Assembly (NCBI GenBank): GCA_024304985.1
Contig: JAMWZC010000006.1
Location: 158,121-222,120 of the forward strand
Length of the DNA: 64,000 nt
Origin: Paracoccaceae bacterium
GTDB lineage: Bacteria; Pseudomonadota; Alphaproteobacteria; Rhodobacterales; Rhodobacteraceae
Direction: 5' to 3'
The translations under genes and the position numbers were made by a program. Positions within the stretch are counted from its first letter, which is position 1, and each line of letters opens with the position of its first letter. A model generated the notes under the pieces. The model was given only the letters and a program-made list of their open reading frames with translations, searched no databases and was not told where the DNA came from. Below, one piece after another: positions 27,759 to 36,204 of this stretch.

Positions 27759-28703
27759 ATGACAGTGACACGCCCCACCCCCGCCTCACCGCTGAAGATC
27801 GGCACCCGTGGTTCCCCGCTGGCGCTGGCCCAGGCGCATGAGACGCGCGCCCGCCTGATGGCGGCTTTCGACCTTCCCGAAGAGGCATTTGCCATTGTGG
27901 TGATCAAGGTCACCGGCGATGCGATTCAGGACCGCCCGTTGAAAGAGATCGGTGGCAAGGGTCTCTTCACCCGCGAGATCGAGGAGGCGTTGCTCGACGG
28001 CACCATCGATATCGCGGTTCACTCGATGAAGGACATGCCGGTCCTGCAACCGATGGGGCTATTGCTGGACACATATCTGCCGCGGGAGGACGTGCGCGAT
28101 GCCTTTGTCGCACAGGACGTGGCGGCGCTGAAGGATCTGCCGGACGGCGCGCGCGTCGGCTCCTCGTCTCTGCGCCGCCGCGCGCAGCTTCTCAACGCGT
28201 TTCCGCATCTGGAAGTGGTCGAGTTTCGCGGCAACGTGCAGACACGGCTCAAGAAACTGGCCGATGGCGTGGCGTCTGCAACCTTTCTGGCGCAGGCGGG
28301 GCTCAACCGGCTTGGCATGGCCCATGTTGCGCGCGGTGCCATTTCGCCCGATGAGATGCTGCCTGCCGTGGCACAGGGTGCCATTGGCATCGAAAGGCGC
28401 GCCGATGACACCAACACCGCCGCCATGTTGGAGGCCATCCATCACACCGAAACCGGCCAGCGGCTTGCGGCCGAACGCGCCTTTCTGGCAACGCTGGACG
28501 GCTCTTGCGAAACGCCCATCGCCGGGCTGGCCGAGTTGAACGGCACAACGCTTCGCCTCCGTGGCGAGGTGCTGCGTCCCGACGGCTCCGAGAAGATCGC
28601 CGATGACCGCAGCGCACCCATTGCAGATGCTCCCGACATGGCCCGCGACATGGCGCAGACCCTTCTGAAACAGGCAGGACCCGGCTTTTTCGACTGGCGC
28701 TGA
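27759..28703 (+). CDS. hemC: Porphobilinogen deaminase (hydroxymethylbilane synthase)
   Basis: The product (314 residues from this start) polymerises four porphobilinogens to hydroxymethylbilane. KIGTRGSPLALAQ near the N-terminus, HSMKDMP, and the dipyrromethane-cofactor Cys in LDGSCETPIAG are visible. Two in-frame ATGs are possible, 27741 and 27759. The later one was chosen because conserved sequence begins about ten residues after it; the earlier one has a slightly better AGG upstream. A repeat element follows the stop codon. Confidence 0.95.
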   Translation: MTVTRPTPASPLKIGTRGSPLALAQAHETRARLMAAFDLPEEAFAIVVIKVTGDAIQDRPLKEIGGKGLFTREIEEALLDGTIDIAVHSMKDMPVLQPMGLLLDTYLPREDVRDAFVAQDVAALKDLPDGARVGSSSLRRRAQLLNAFPHLEVVEFRGNVQTRLKKLADGVASATFLAQAGLNRLGMAHVARGAISPDEMLPAVAQGAIGIERRADDTNTAAMLEAIHHTETGQRLAAERAFLATLDGSCETPIAGLAELNGTTLRLRGEVLRPDGSEKIADDRSAPIADAPDMARDMAQTLLKQAGPGFFDWR

Positions 28704-28708
28704 GCCGC

Positions 28709-28743
28709 CGTTTCTTCTTGCCGTAAATATCCCCGCCGGAGGC
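28709..28743 (-). repeat. Dispersed GATATTT/AGAAAC repeat, copy 2
   Basis: On the minus strand the element reads CCTCCGGCGGGGATATTT followed by ACGGCAAGAAGAAAC. It fills most of the gap between convergent hemC and the FAD oxidase gene and may serve as a 3' processing or termination site. Confidence 0.7.
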
Positions 28744-28750
28744 GCATCTG

Positions 28751-30154
28751 TCAGTCTGGCAGCACCTTGCCGGGATTGAGGATGCCTTTCGGATCAAGTG
28801 CCCCCTTGATCGCGCGCATGGCGGCAAGTGCCACCTTGTTCTTGCGTCGCGCCATCGAGGGCAGTTTCGACGTGCCGATCCCGTGCTCGGCCGAGAAACT
28901 GCCGCCCAGATCCAGCACCACATCCTCGACCGCTTCCATGATCGCATCATGCACGGCGGGGTCCTGAGACACCGGCCAGACTGTGTAATGCACGTTCCCG
29001 TCCCCCAGATGCGACACGGTCAATTCCTTCGCCCCCGCATCCAGCCCCGCCAGCCGGTCATGGATGCGCGACAGGAACACCGCGACCTTGTCCAGCGGCA
29101 CAGCCACATCGTTGTTCACGATGGGCCGCCGGGTCAGGGCTATCTCGGCGGCTGCCTCGCGGCGCTGCCACATCTCGGCGCGCTGGGCCTGTGACTGGGC
29201 CACGACCGCGTCCAGGATCATGCCCTCCTCGAACATGCCTTCTAGCACCTCTTCCAGATGCACGGCCACGGGCACGCGCCCGTCCGGCCCCGGTGTGCAG
29301 TCACGCGGGGCGGTGGCGCCCACCTCGACAAGGATATTGACGTCATGCATCTGGTCAAAAGGCGGCTTGGCGCCGGGGAACTTGTCCAGATGCCCCTCGA
29401 CATAGGCGCGCGGCATATACTCGAACGCCTCGACCCCGCCGCCTGTCGCCTCTTGCAGCCGGTTCAGCAACACCAGCGCCTGATCCAGCGAGGGGGCCGC
29501 CACCATGGCCGTTGCATAGGCGCGCGGTTTCGGTGCCAGTTTCAGCACGGCGGCGGTAATGATGCCCAGCGTGCCCTCTGCTCCGATCATCAGGTGTTTC
29601 AGGTTGTAGCCCGAGTTGTCCTTGTGCAGTTCGCTCATCAGATCCATCACCTCGCCCGTGGGCAGGACAACTTCCAGCCCCAGACACAGATCGCGCGTGT
29701 TGCCATAGCGCAGCACGTTGGACCCGCCCGCATTGGTGGACAGGAAACCGCCCACCATGGCCGATCCGCGCGCGCCAAAGGTCAGTGGAAAGATCATGCC
29801 ATGGGCATCCGCCGCCTCATGCAGGCTGGACAGGATCACCCCCGCCTCGACAATGGCGATGCGCGCGGCAGGCCGCACCTCGCGGATGCGGTTCATCCGG
29901 TCCAGTGACAGCATGATGGCACCCTCGGCCTTTGTGCCGCCCGCCAGCCCGGTATTGCCAGACACCGGCACGACGGCGGTGCCCGTCTCATTGGCCAGTC
30001 GCAGGATTGCGGCGACCTCTGCGGTCGATCCGGGGCGCACGACGGCCAGCGGGGCCCAGGTGTAGACACCGGTCCAGTCACGCGACCAGCGCGCCAGATC
30101 GCTGCCCTGCGCCACATTGGCCTTGCCCACGATCTCTTCCAGCCTGTCCTGCAT
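28751..30154 (-). CDS. FAD-binding oxidoreductase (GlcD/D-lactate dehydrogenase type)
   Basis: The 467-residue flavoprotein has a PCMH FAD-binding domain (about 35-215) with VVPVSGNTGLAGG and the signature FGARGSAMVGGFLSTNAGG. The C-terminal FAD-oxidase domain has SHLGDGNVHYTV and AEHGIGTSKL. The family oxidises 2-hydroxy acids such as D-lactate or D-2-hydroxyglutarate with electron transfer to cytochrome c, ETF or quinone; the exact substrate cannot be told. The ATG at 30154 has GAGGAG upstream, and 46 open codons above it look non-coding. Confidence 0.88.
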   Translation of the reverse strand: MQDRLEEIVGKANVAQGSDLARWSRDWTGVYTWAPLAVVRPGSTAEVAAILRLANETGTAVVPVSGNTGLAGGTKAEGAIMLSLDRMNRIREVRPAARIAIVEAGVILSSLHEAADAHGMIFPLTFGARGSAMVGGFLSTNAGGSNVLRYGNTRDLCLGLEVVLPTGEVMDLMSELHKDNSGYNLKHLMIGAEGTLGIITAAVLKLAPKPRAYATAMVAAPSLDQALVLLNRLQEATGGGVEAFEYMPRAYVEGHLDKFPGAKPPFDQMHDVNILVEVGATAPRDCTPGPDGRVPVAVHLEEVLEGMFEEGMILDAVVAQSQAQRAEMWQRREAAAEIALTRRPIVNNDVAVPLDKVAVFLSRIHDRLAGLDAGAKELTVSHLGDGNVHYTVWPVSQDPAVHDAIMEAVEDVVLDLGGSFSAEHGIGTSKLPSMARRKNKVALAAMRAIKGALDPKGILNPGKVLPD

Positions 30155-30347
30155 CCCGCTCTCCTCCTCTATCCGGCATCTGCGTCGCCATCTGAGGCCG
30201 AAGCGCGGGTGAAGGCAAGCCGTGCCTGTCCCGCAAGCTACGCGACACCTTGCCGATTGCCTTTGCGGCACTGGACACCGTCGCTGGAACACCTATGTGC
30301 GCAAGGCAGCAGGGCATCGTCCCTGCCGCCAGACGCGGGAGTCCAAG

Positions 30348-30908
30348 ATGATGACATTTCTTCAGAAAGCCTATCCAGCCATTCTGCTAAGCATGCTGCT
30401 GGCGGTTGCTTCTCTGATCCTGACCTATCCGGCGCAGGCGCGTGGCCCGTTTGTCTTCGACTCGATAGACGGGGGAACCTTGTCCCTTGACGACTGGCGG
30501 GGACAGCCCGTTCTGGTGGTGAACACGGCGTCCCGCTGTGGCTATGTGAACCAGTTCGACGATCTGCAGGCGTTGTATGACCGCTACCGCGAGCAGGGTC
30601 TGGTGGTTCTGGCCGTCCCGTCCAATGACTTTCGGCAGGAATTGTCCACGAATGAAGCGGTGGCTGACTTCTGCGAGATGAATTTCGGGATCGACATGCC
30701 GATGACAACCATAACCCATGTGAAAGGTGCCGGCGCACACCCTTTCTACCAGTGGCTCGCACAATCGGCGGATTTCACGCCGGGTTGGAATTTCAACAAG
30801 GTTTTGCTGGCCCCTGATGGATCGGTTGCAGGCACCTATGGTGCCCCGGTCAAGCCGCTGTCCGGCCAGATCACCAGCCTGATCGAGGCGATGCTGGTCA
30901 AGGGCTGA
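30348..30908 (+). CDS. Glutathione peroxidase family protein, probably periplasmic
   Basis: This 186-residue thiol peroxidase has the family motif NTASRCGY with the peroxidatic Cys64, a conserved WNFNK near the C-terminus and LAVPSNDFRQE (usually LGFPCNQFGxQE). A hydrophobic N-terminal segment (about 9-30, ending AQARG) looks like a signal peptide, whereas many bacterial homologues are cytoplasmic. The resolving-Cys position of the usual FPCN motif is Ser here (VPSN). GGAG precedes the ATG. The next gene starts 7 bases later, so the two are probably co-transcribed. Confidence 0.85.
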   Translation: MMTFLQKAYPAILLSMLLAVASLILTYPAQARGPFVFDSIDGGTLSLDDWRGQPVLVVNTASRCGYVNQFDDLQALYDRYREQGLVVLAVPSNDFRQELSTNEAVADFCEMNFGIDMPMTTITHVKGAGAHPFYQWLAQSADFTPGWNFNKVLLAPDGSVAGTYGAPVKPLSGQITSLIEAMLVKG

Positions 30909-30915
30909 CTGGCCC

Positions 30916-32046
30916 ATGTCTGACGACGTGCGTCCTGTCTTCATCGGGTCGGAAATCTATCGCGGCTCCAGCTATGGCGACTGGCACCCGTTGCGGGTGC
31001 CGCGCGTGTCCACCGTGATGGACCTGTCGCGCGCCTTGGGCTGGCTGCCGCCCGCGCAGTATATCACCAGCCCCCGGGCCAAGCCTGCGGCCCTGTCAGT
31101 CTGGCACGACCCGGCCTATATCGCGGCGCTGCAACAGGCCGAGGCCGACGGCGCTGTGTCCGAGGCGGTGCGCGCCCGCCACAACATCGGTACCCACGCC
31201 AATCCCGTCTTCCCCGAGGTGTTCCGCAGGCCAGCCACATCAGCGGGCGGTGCGCTTCTGGCGGGCGAGTTGCTGGCCCGGCCCGGTGTGGTCTATGCCC
31301 CGGCAGGGGGCACCCATCACGGGATGCCCGACCATGCCAACGGGTTTTGCTATTTCAACGATCCTGTTCTGGCGATCCTGTCGCTGCGCCGTCAGGGGAT
31401 GCGCCGCATCGCCTATGTCGATATCGACGCGCATCACTGTGATGGGGTGGATCATGCGTTTCGCAGCGACGCCGAGATCTTGCTGGTCTCGACACATGAA
31501 GAAAACCGTTGGCCCCGCACCGGCGCGTTGGAAGATGCGGGCGTGGGCAACGTCTTCAACCTGCCCCTGCCCAAGGGAGTGCATGATAGCGACATGGCAT
31601 TGATCCTTGATCGGCTGATCCTGCCTGCCGTGGCCGACTTCCGCCCGGATGCCATCGTCCTGCAATGCGGGGCCGACGCCGTGGCCGAGGATCCGCAATC
31701 CCGCCTGATGCTGACCAATACAGCGCTGTGGTCCGTCGTGGCCGCGTTGCGCCCGTTGTCGGACCGCTACCTCGTGTTGGGCGGCGGCGGCTATAACCCC
31801 TGGTCCGTGGGGCGGGCCTGGACGGGGGTCTGGGCCACGTTGACCGGACAGGAGATACCTGACCACCTTCCATCCGAGGCTGAGGCCGTGCTGCGCGCGC
31901 TGATCTGGCGCGGTAACCGGCGGGGGCGGACCCCTCCTGAACACTGGTTCACCACGCTGCGTGACACGCCACGCAGCGGTCCTGTTGATGAGAGGGTGCG
32001 GGCACGGGTTGACCAAGTGACCGCACGGCTGAAGGCGACAGTGTGA
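30916..32046 (+). CDS. Histone deacetylase/AcuC-family deacetylase
   Basis: The 376-residue zinc amidohydrolase has the arginase-deacetylase fold. The active-site His pair is in GGTHHGMPDHANGFCYFND, zinc ligands are in VDIDAHHCDG and QCGADAVAEDP, and the catalytic Tyr is in GGGGYNP. Bacterial members deacetylate acetoin-utilisation proteins (acetyl-CoA synthetase) or small acetylated amines. It converges on tetR with no gap between the two stop codons. A role in CoA-ligase deacetylation beside an acyl-CoA island is possible, but only a guess. Confidence 0.87.
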   Translation: MSDDVRPVFIGSEIYRGSSYGDWHPLRVPRVSTVMDLSRALGWLPPAQYITSPRAKPAALSVWHDPAYIAALQQAEADGAVSEAVRARHNIGTHANPVFPEVFRRPATSAGGALLAGELLARPGVVYAPAGGTHHGMPDHANGFCYFNDPVLAILSLRRQGMRRIAYVDIDAHHCDGVDHAFRSDAEILLVSTHEENRWPRTGALEDAGVGNVFNLPLPKGVHDSDMALILDRLILPAVADFRPDAIVLQCGADAVAEDPQSRLMLTNTALWSVVAALRPLSDRYLVLGGGGYNPWSVGRAWTGVWATLTGQEIPDHLPSEAEAVLRALIWRGNRRGRTPPEHWFTTLRDTPRSGPVDERVRARVDQVTARLKATV

Positions 32047-32667
32047 TCAGCCGGCTTTGCCTTCATAGGCAGTCCGAAACACAGCCATGATCTGACGCGC
32101 GACGGTGCGCGCATCATGACCCTTCGCCGTGTCGAACCAGATCGGAGCCCAGTTCAGCGCTCCGAACAGATGCAGCCGCAGCAAGGTGCGATCCACACCC
32201 TGTGGCAAGGTCAGGCCGCTGAACATATCGCGGAATATCTGCTCGTAGCGCCGACGTTCTGCCCGAATCGCGGCGCTGATTCCCTCGCGCTCGCCCAGAA
32301 ACTCGGGCGAGACGATGGCGACAAGGTTGCCCGTCTCGATCAGCCCTTCCAGATGGGCGGTAGCCGCAGCCTCAAGCCGGTCCCAAGGGCCAAGGCCAGC
32401 TTGATCCGCCTCGGTCAATGCGGCGCAGACCCGCGCTTCCATCACGGCGACCACACGCTGGTGCAGCGCCAGAAACAGCGACTCCTTTGAATCGAAATGA
32501 TAATAGAGCGAACCCGGCAGCATCCCTACGGCGCTGGCGATGTCGCGCATGGAGGTGCCGTCATAGCCTTTGGCCGCCATGAGTTCGCCCGCGCGATCCA
32601 GCAACTCCTCGCGGCGATTGGTAGGGGTCTGACCTGTGGTCTGGGTGTTTGTCTGGGCGTCTGTCAT
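32047..32667 (-). CDS. TetR/AcrR-family regulator, proposed repressor of the adjacent catabolic island
   Basis: The 206-residue regulator has a classic N-terminal helix-turn-helix (about 20-65: REELLDRAGELMAAKGYDGT, then SMRDIASAVGMLPGSLYYHF with the LYYHF motif). Its helical ligand domain resembles TetR proteins that sense acyl-CoA or fatty-acid intermediates. It is divergent from the MDR oxidoreductase across operator A, centred 75 bases from its start, so it probably represses itself. The same dyad occurs three more times in front of the other island operons. The ligand is unknown. Confidence 0.88.
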   Translation of the reverse strand: MTDAQTNTQTTGQTPTNRREELLDRAGELMAAKGYDGTSMRDIASAVGMLPGSLYYHFDSKESLFLALHQRVVAVMEARVCAALTEADQAGLGPWDRLEAAATAHLEGLIETGNLVAIVSPEFLGEREGISAAIRAERRRYEQIFRDMFSGLTLPQGVDRTLLRLHLFGALNWAPIWFDTAKGHDARTVARQIMAVFRTAYEGKAG

Positions 32668-32733
32668 ACTGGGTACTTGTCTTGTGCCGGAATGGGGGTT
32701 GCAGGAAAGGGCGGTTCAGGTCGATATAGCGGA

Positions 32734-32751
32734 CAAACGAACGATTGTTAA
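32734..32751. promoter_or_regulatory. Candidate TetR operator A (tetR / MDR oxidoreductase)
   Basis: CAAACGAACGATTGTTAA aligns with 13 of 18 positions of the near-perfect dyad at 38783-38800 (reverse orientation). It lies 26 bases before the oxidoreductase start and 67 before tetR, a normal place for a TetR repressor. Confidence 0.65.
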
Positions 32752-32776
32752 CCTGTCCACAAAAAATAGGTGCAAC

Positions 32777-33769
32777 TTGACCGAGAACACGATCCACGCC
32801 GTTGAAGCAACAGGAAATGGTCTGAAGGACATTGTGGTTGTGACAAAATCTGCCCCGCCCAAACCGGGACCGGGCGAGGTGACGGTCGATCTGCTGGTCG
32901 TGACGATCAATCCTGCCGATCTTCTGATGCTGGAAGGCCGCTATGGTGTGCGCCCACCTGCGCCCTTCATCCCCGGCAGCGAAGGCGTAGGGCGCATCAG
33001 CGCGGTGGGTGAAGATGTGGCTTTGAAGGTCGGTGATATCGTGATGCCGATGCCCGGCAATACATGGGTTGAACAGATCACCTTGCCCGGGCGTCATGTC
33101 GTGCCTTTGGCGGCAACCGTCGATCTGGATCAGGCCGCGATGCTGAAGGCCAATCCGGCGACGGCGCTGGTGATGCTGGAGGATATCATCCCGATGCAGG
33201 CAGGCGACTGGGTGATCATGAATGCCGCAAATTCCGCCGTGGGGCAGAATGTGGTCAAGGTGGGCCATGCGCTAGGCTTGCGCGTGGCCTGTGTGGTGCG
33301 GCGCGCGGCCGCGGCTCAGGCGCTGCGCGATCTGGGGGCCGAGGTGGTCATCGTCGATGACGGCACGGGGGCAGCACTGTTGTTGCCCGGAGGGGCAAAG
33401 GCCCGTCTGGGGCTGGACGCGATTGGCGGGGCCGCAACCGAGCGTTTGGCGGCCTGCGTGGCCGATGGGGGCACGGTGGTCAACTATGGTTTGCTGTCCG
33501 GGGAAAGTCCGCGCCTCAGCGCCCATGATCTGGTGTTTCGCGGCCTGACCCTGCGCGGCTTCTGGCTGGCGTCATGGTTCGCCAAGGCAGGGCCGTCGCG
33601 GATCAAGCAGGTATACGGCCAGCTTGTGACATGGCTGGACGAGGGGAGGATCGGCGCCAAAGTCGATGCGCGCTACCCGATCGGCAAGGCCGCAGAAGCC
33701 GTGGCCCATGCCGCCCGCGAAGGGCGGGACGGCAAGGTTCTGATGACCACCCGCTTCTATACCGGCTGA
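32777..33769 (+). CDS. MDR-family zinc-independent NAD(P)H oxidoreductase (enoyl reductase-like)
   Basis: The product (330 residues from the chosen start) has the medium-chain dehydrogenase layout: a GroES-like domain (about 1-120, with NPADLLMLEGRYG and IPGSEGVG) and a Rossmann domain with NAANSAVGQNVVKVGHALGL. NPADLLMLEGRYG resembles mitochondrial trans-2-enoyl-CoA/ACP reductase (NPSDINMIQGNYG type), and no zinc-binding Cys set is seen. I infer reduction of an enoyl thioester or quinone. The TTG start at 32777 has AGG six bases upstream; the frame stays open far upstream through operator A and into tetR, which is not plausible coding. It is transcribed alone. Confidence 0.8.
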   Translation: MTENTIHAVEATGNGLKDIVVVTKSAPPKPGPGEVTVDLLVVTINPADLLMLEGRYGVRPPAPFIPGSEGVGRISAVGEDVALKVGDIVMPMPGNTWVEQITLPGRHVVPLAATVDLDQAAMLKANPATALVMLEDIIPMQAGDWVIMNAANSAVGQNVVKVGHALGLRVACVVRRAAAAQALRDLGAEVVIVDDGTGAALLLPGGAKARLGLDAIGGAATERLAACVADGGTVVNYGLLSGESPRLSAHDLVFRGLTLRGFWLASWFAKAGPSRIKQVYGQLVTWLDEGRIGAKVDARYPIGKAAEAVAHAAREGRDGKVLMTTRFYTG

Positions 33770-33775
33770 GCGGTT

Positions 33776-34585
33776 TTAAGGCTCGCGGATATCGCCGCCA
33801 TTGCAGTTCATCCGGGCCATGAGTTCGATGGCGTCCGGCTGCACCATCAGGTCGCAGAACAGCGTGCGCTCCATCGCCAACCGGTCCGGGTCAGGCGTGG
33901 TTCCCCGGATCAGACGCTTGATATGGGCCAGCGCCAAGGGCGGTTTCGCCGCCATCTGCCTGGCCATGTCCAGCGCATGATCCAGCACCGCGCCCTGAAC
34001 GCAGGCGTTCACAAGGCCTGCCGCAGCGGCCTCATGCGGCTGAAACGTCCGGCCGGTCAGGCAATACTCCAAGGCACGCGCCTGACCGACCAGAAGAGGC
34101 AGGCGTTGCGTCCCTCCGGCACCGGGCAGGATGCCCAAGTTCACTTCCGGCAAGCCGATTGGGTAATTTCCTGCCTGTGCCAGCCGGATATCGCAGGCCA
34201 GCGCCAGTTCGTAGCCGCCTCCCATCGCGGTGCCGTTGATAGCCGCGATATAGGGCTTCGCGCTGCTTTCGATCCGGCGCATGTTGCGATGCAGCGCAGG
34301 CTCGGGCACCGGGCGGTCGGGACTGAACACCATCCCGCGCGCCGCCAGTGCACGGGATCGCGCCTCAAGCACCCGGACATCGTAATGCCGGATGAACACG
34401 CCATCCTGAGCGCCCGTCAGGATCACGGCACGGACGGATTCGTCCGCCTCCACCTGATCTATCGCAGCGGTCAGCCCGGCTTCGGTCCCTTCGTCCATGA
34501 ACCCTTCGGGAGGATTTGCAAAGCGGATCACCGCGATCGCGCCTGCTATGGATACATGGACTGTGCCTGTGTCGGGTCCGCTCAT
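33776..34585 (-). CDS. Enoyl-CoA hydratase/isomerase family protein
   Basis: The 269-residue crotonase-fold enzyme has both catalytic glutamates in context: MGGGYELALACD (first Glu) and LPEVNLGILPGAGGTQRL (second Glu). It is therefore predicted to be a real hydratase of trans-2-enoyl-CoA. The oxyanion-hole region has VFIRHYDVR where many homologues have AGADI, so the acyl pocket may be unusual. The start ATG overlaps the ligase stop by four bases (ATGA). It is the last gene of the minus-strand operon that begins with the P450 at 38.7 kb. Confidence 0.88.
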   Translation of the reverse strand: MSGPDTGTVHVSIAGAIAVIRFANPPEGFMDEGTEAGLTAAIDQVEADESVRAVILTGAQDGVFIRHYDVRVLEARSRALAARGMVFSPDRPVPEPALHRNMRRIESSAKPYIAAINGTAMGGGYELALACDIRLAQAGNYPIGLPEVNLGILPGAGGTQRLPLLVGQARALEYCLTGRTFQPHEAAAAGLVNACVQGAVLDHALDMARQMAAKPPLALAHIKRLIRGTTPDPDRLAMERTLFCDLMVQPDAIELMARMNCNGGDIREP

Positions 34586-36204
34586 GTGCGTGCCTTTCGG
34601 ATGTTCGCCTTCGCCTCGCGCAGGTCGATGGCCGCAGGATCGGCGCAAGGGTCCACGCCATCGGGATACAGGCGGTGTTTTTGCACCTTCTGTGTGCCTG
34701 TGACCGGCAGAGCGTCGCGGAACACGATCCAGCCCGGCAATTTGTAATAGGCGATCTTCTCGCGGGCGAAATCCAGAACCGCTTCAGCCGTGGCAAGATC
34801 GCCCGTATGGCCTTGGGCTGGGACGATGGCGGCAAACACCTCTTCGTCGCGCATGGCATCGGGCACGGCGATCACGGCGACCGCACCCACGGCGGGGCAA
34901 TCAATCAACGCATTCTCGACCTCGGCGGCCGAGATATTCTCGCCGGAACGGCGGATGATGTTCTTGGCGCGCTCGACGAACATCAGCATCCCGTCCTCGG
35001 TCTGCATCACCACGTCGCCGGTGTGGAACCAACCGTCGCGCCATGCCTCTTCGGTCGCTTGGTCGTTCTTGAGATAGCCTTTGAAGAAACCCTGTCGCGG
35101 ATCGGGGCCGGGGGCGCGCACGACCAGTTCGCCCGCCACACCGCGCGGCACTTCGGCCCCTTGGTCGTCCACCACCTTGGCCAGCAGGTGATCCGGCAAG
35201 GGGCGGCCAAAGGCGCGGGTGTCGATCTGACGGGGGGCGTGACAATCGGCCAGGAACCGGCCTGTCTCGGTCATGCCCCAGACCTCGACCATGGGCAGGT
35301 TGAACCGCTCCTCGAACGCACGATGGATCGCCGGGTCCAGCCCGGCGCCAAGCCCATAGCGCAGACCATGGCTGCGGTCGCGCGCGTTGGGCGGTGCCTT
35401 CATCAGTACGGGCGGAATGATTCCCAGATAGTGAATCGCCGTCGCGCGGGTGGCGGCCAGATCATCCCACCACGTTTCAGCGTGAAAACGGTCGGGCACG
35501 ATCAGGCAAACGCCCTTGAGCAGCGCCATGGCGATGGTGTTGATGCCCGCGTTCACATGGAAATAGGGCAGTGGGATGAAGATGCGTTCCATCCCATCCC
35601 GCACTGTCAGGGCGCCGCCATGTTCCGCATAGACCCTGCCCACGGCGAAGGCATAGTCATTGTCGATGATCGCCCCCTTGGGCCGCGAGGTCGTGCCAGA
35701 TGTGTAGATCAGCGCGATTTCCGTATGCAGGTCAGGAACATGATCCAGTGCAGCGCGCGGGGCAACGGGTGGCACGAAACCGGTGGGGGTGCTGGCATCG
35801 TCCCAGCCCACCACGGGGATATCAGCCACATCGGTGATCTTGTCGCAGTTCCACGGCAGGCTGACAGCAGCGTCCACCTCGGAATGATCCAGAAGATACG
35901 CCATCTCGTGCCGCAGATAGTAAGGATTGACAGGGACTTGCGATACACCCAACCGGTTGAGTGCCAGAAAATGCATCACATGCGCAGGGTGATTGTCCAG
36001 CGCCAGCGCGACGCGGTGACCAGGCCCCCACCCAGCCTTGGCCCATGCCTCGGCAAGGGTATCGACTGCCCCCAGCATGCCAGCAAAGCTGATCTCGGCC
36101 CCCTCAGGCAAATAAGGGCGGCCCGCGCGCGGTGGCACACACAGGAACGGGCGATTTCCGTGTTCCGAGACGATCCGTGACAGGGCGTCATAGAGGGATT
36201 GCAT
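34582..36204 (-). CDS. Acyl-CoA synthetase (AMP-forming) I
   Basis: The 540-residue ANL-family ligase activates a carboxylic acid as the CoA thioester. It has the phosphate loop IYTSGTTSRPKG, the acceptor motif YFHVNAG, WGMTETG (A5 motif), GWFHTGDVVM (A7) and ERAKNIIRRSGENIS (A8 hinge). The C-terminal Lys motif TGTQKVQK is also seen. The ATG at 36204 or 36207 overlaps the thiolase stop (TGATG), giving translational coupling. Substrate class cannot be read from sequence; the partner P450 and TRAP transporters suggest an imported organic acid. Confidence 0.88.
   Translation of the reverse strand: MQSLYDALSRIVSEHGNRPFLCVPPRAGRPYLPEGAEISFAGMLGAVDTLAEAWAKAGWGPGHRVALALDNHPAHVMHFLALNRLGVSQVPVNPYYLRHEMAYLLDHSEVDAAVSLPWNCDKITDVADIPVVGWDDASTPTGFVPPVAPRAALDHVPDLHTEIALIYTSGTTSRPKGAIIDNDYAFAVGRVYAEHGGALTVRDGMERIFIPLPYFHVNAGINTIAMALLKGVCLIVPDRFHAETWWDDLAATRATAIHYLGIIPPVLMKAPPNARDRSHGLRYGLGAGLDPAIHRAFEERFNLPMVEVWGMTETGRFLADCHAPRQIDTRAFGRPLPDHLLAKVVDDQGAEVPRGVAGELVVRAPGPDPRQGFFKGYLKNDQATEEAWRDGWFHTGDVVMQTEDGMLMFVERAKNIIRRSGENISAAEVENALIDCPAVGAVAVIAVPDAMRDEEVFAAIVPAQGHTGDLATAEAVLDFAREKIAYYKLPGWIVFRDALPVTGTQKVQKHRLYPDGVDPCADPAAIDLREAKANIRKART

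Noticed and set aside
34516..36180. Plus-strand frame of 554 codons opposite acyl-CoA synthetase I
   Set aside because: Antisense shadow; the minus strand shows full ANL ligase motifs and coupled start and stop codons.
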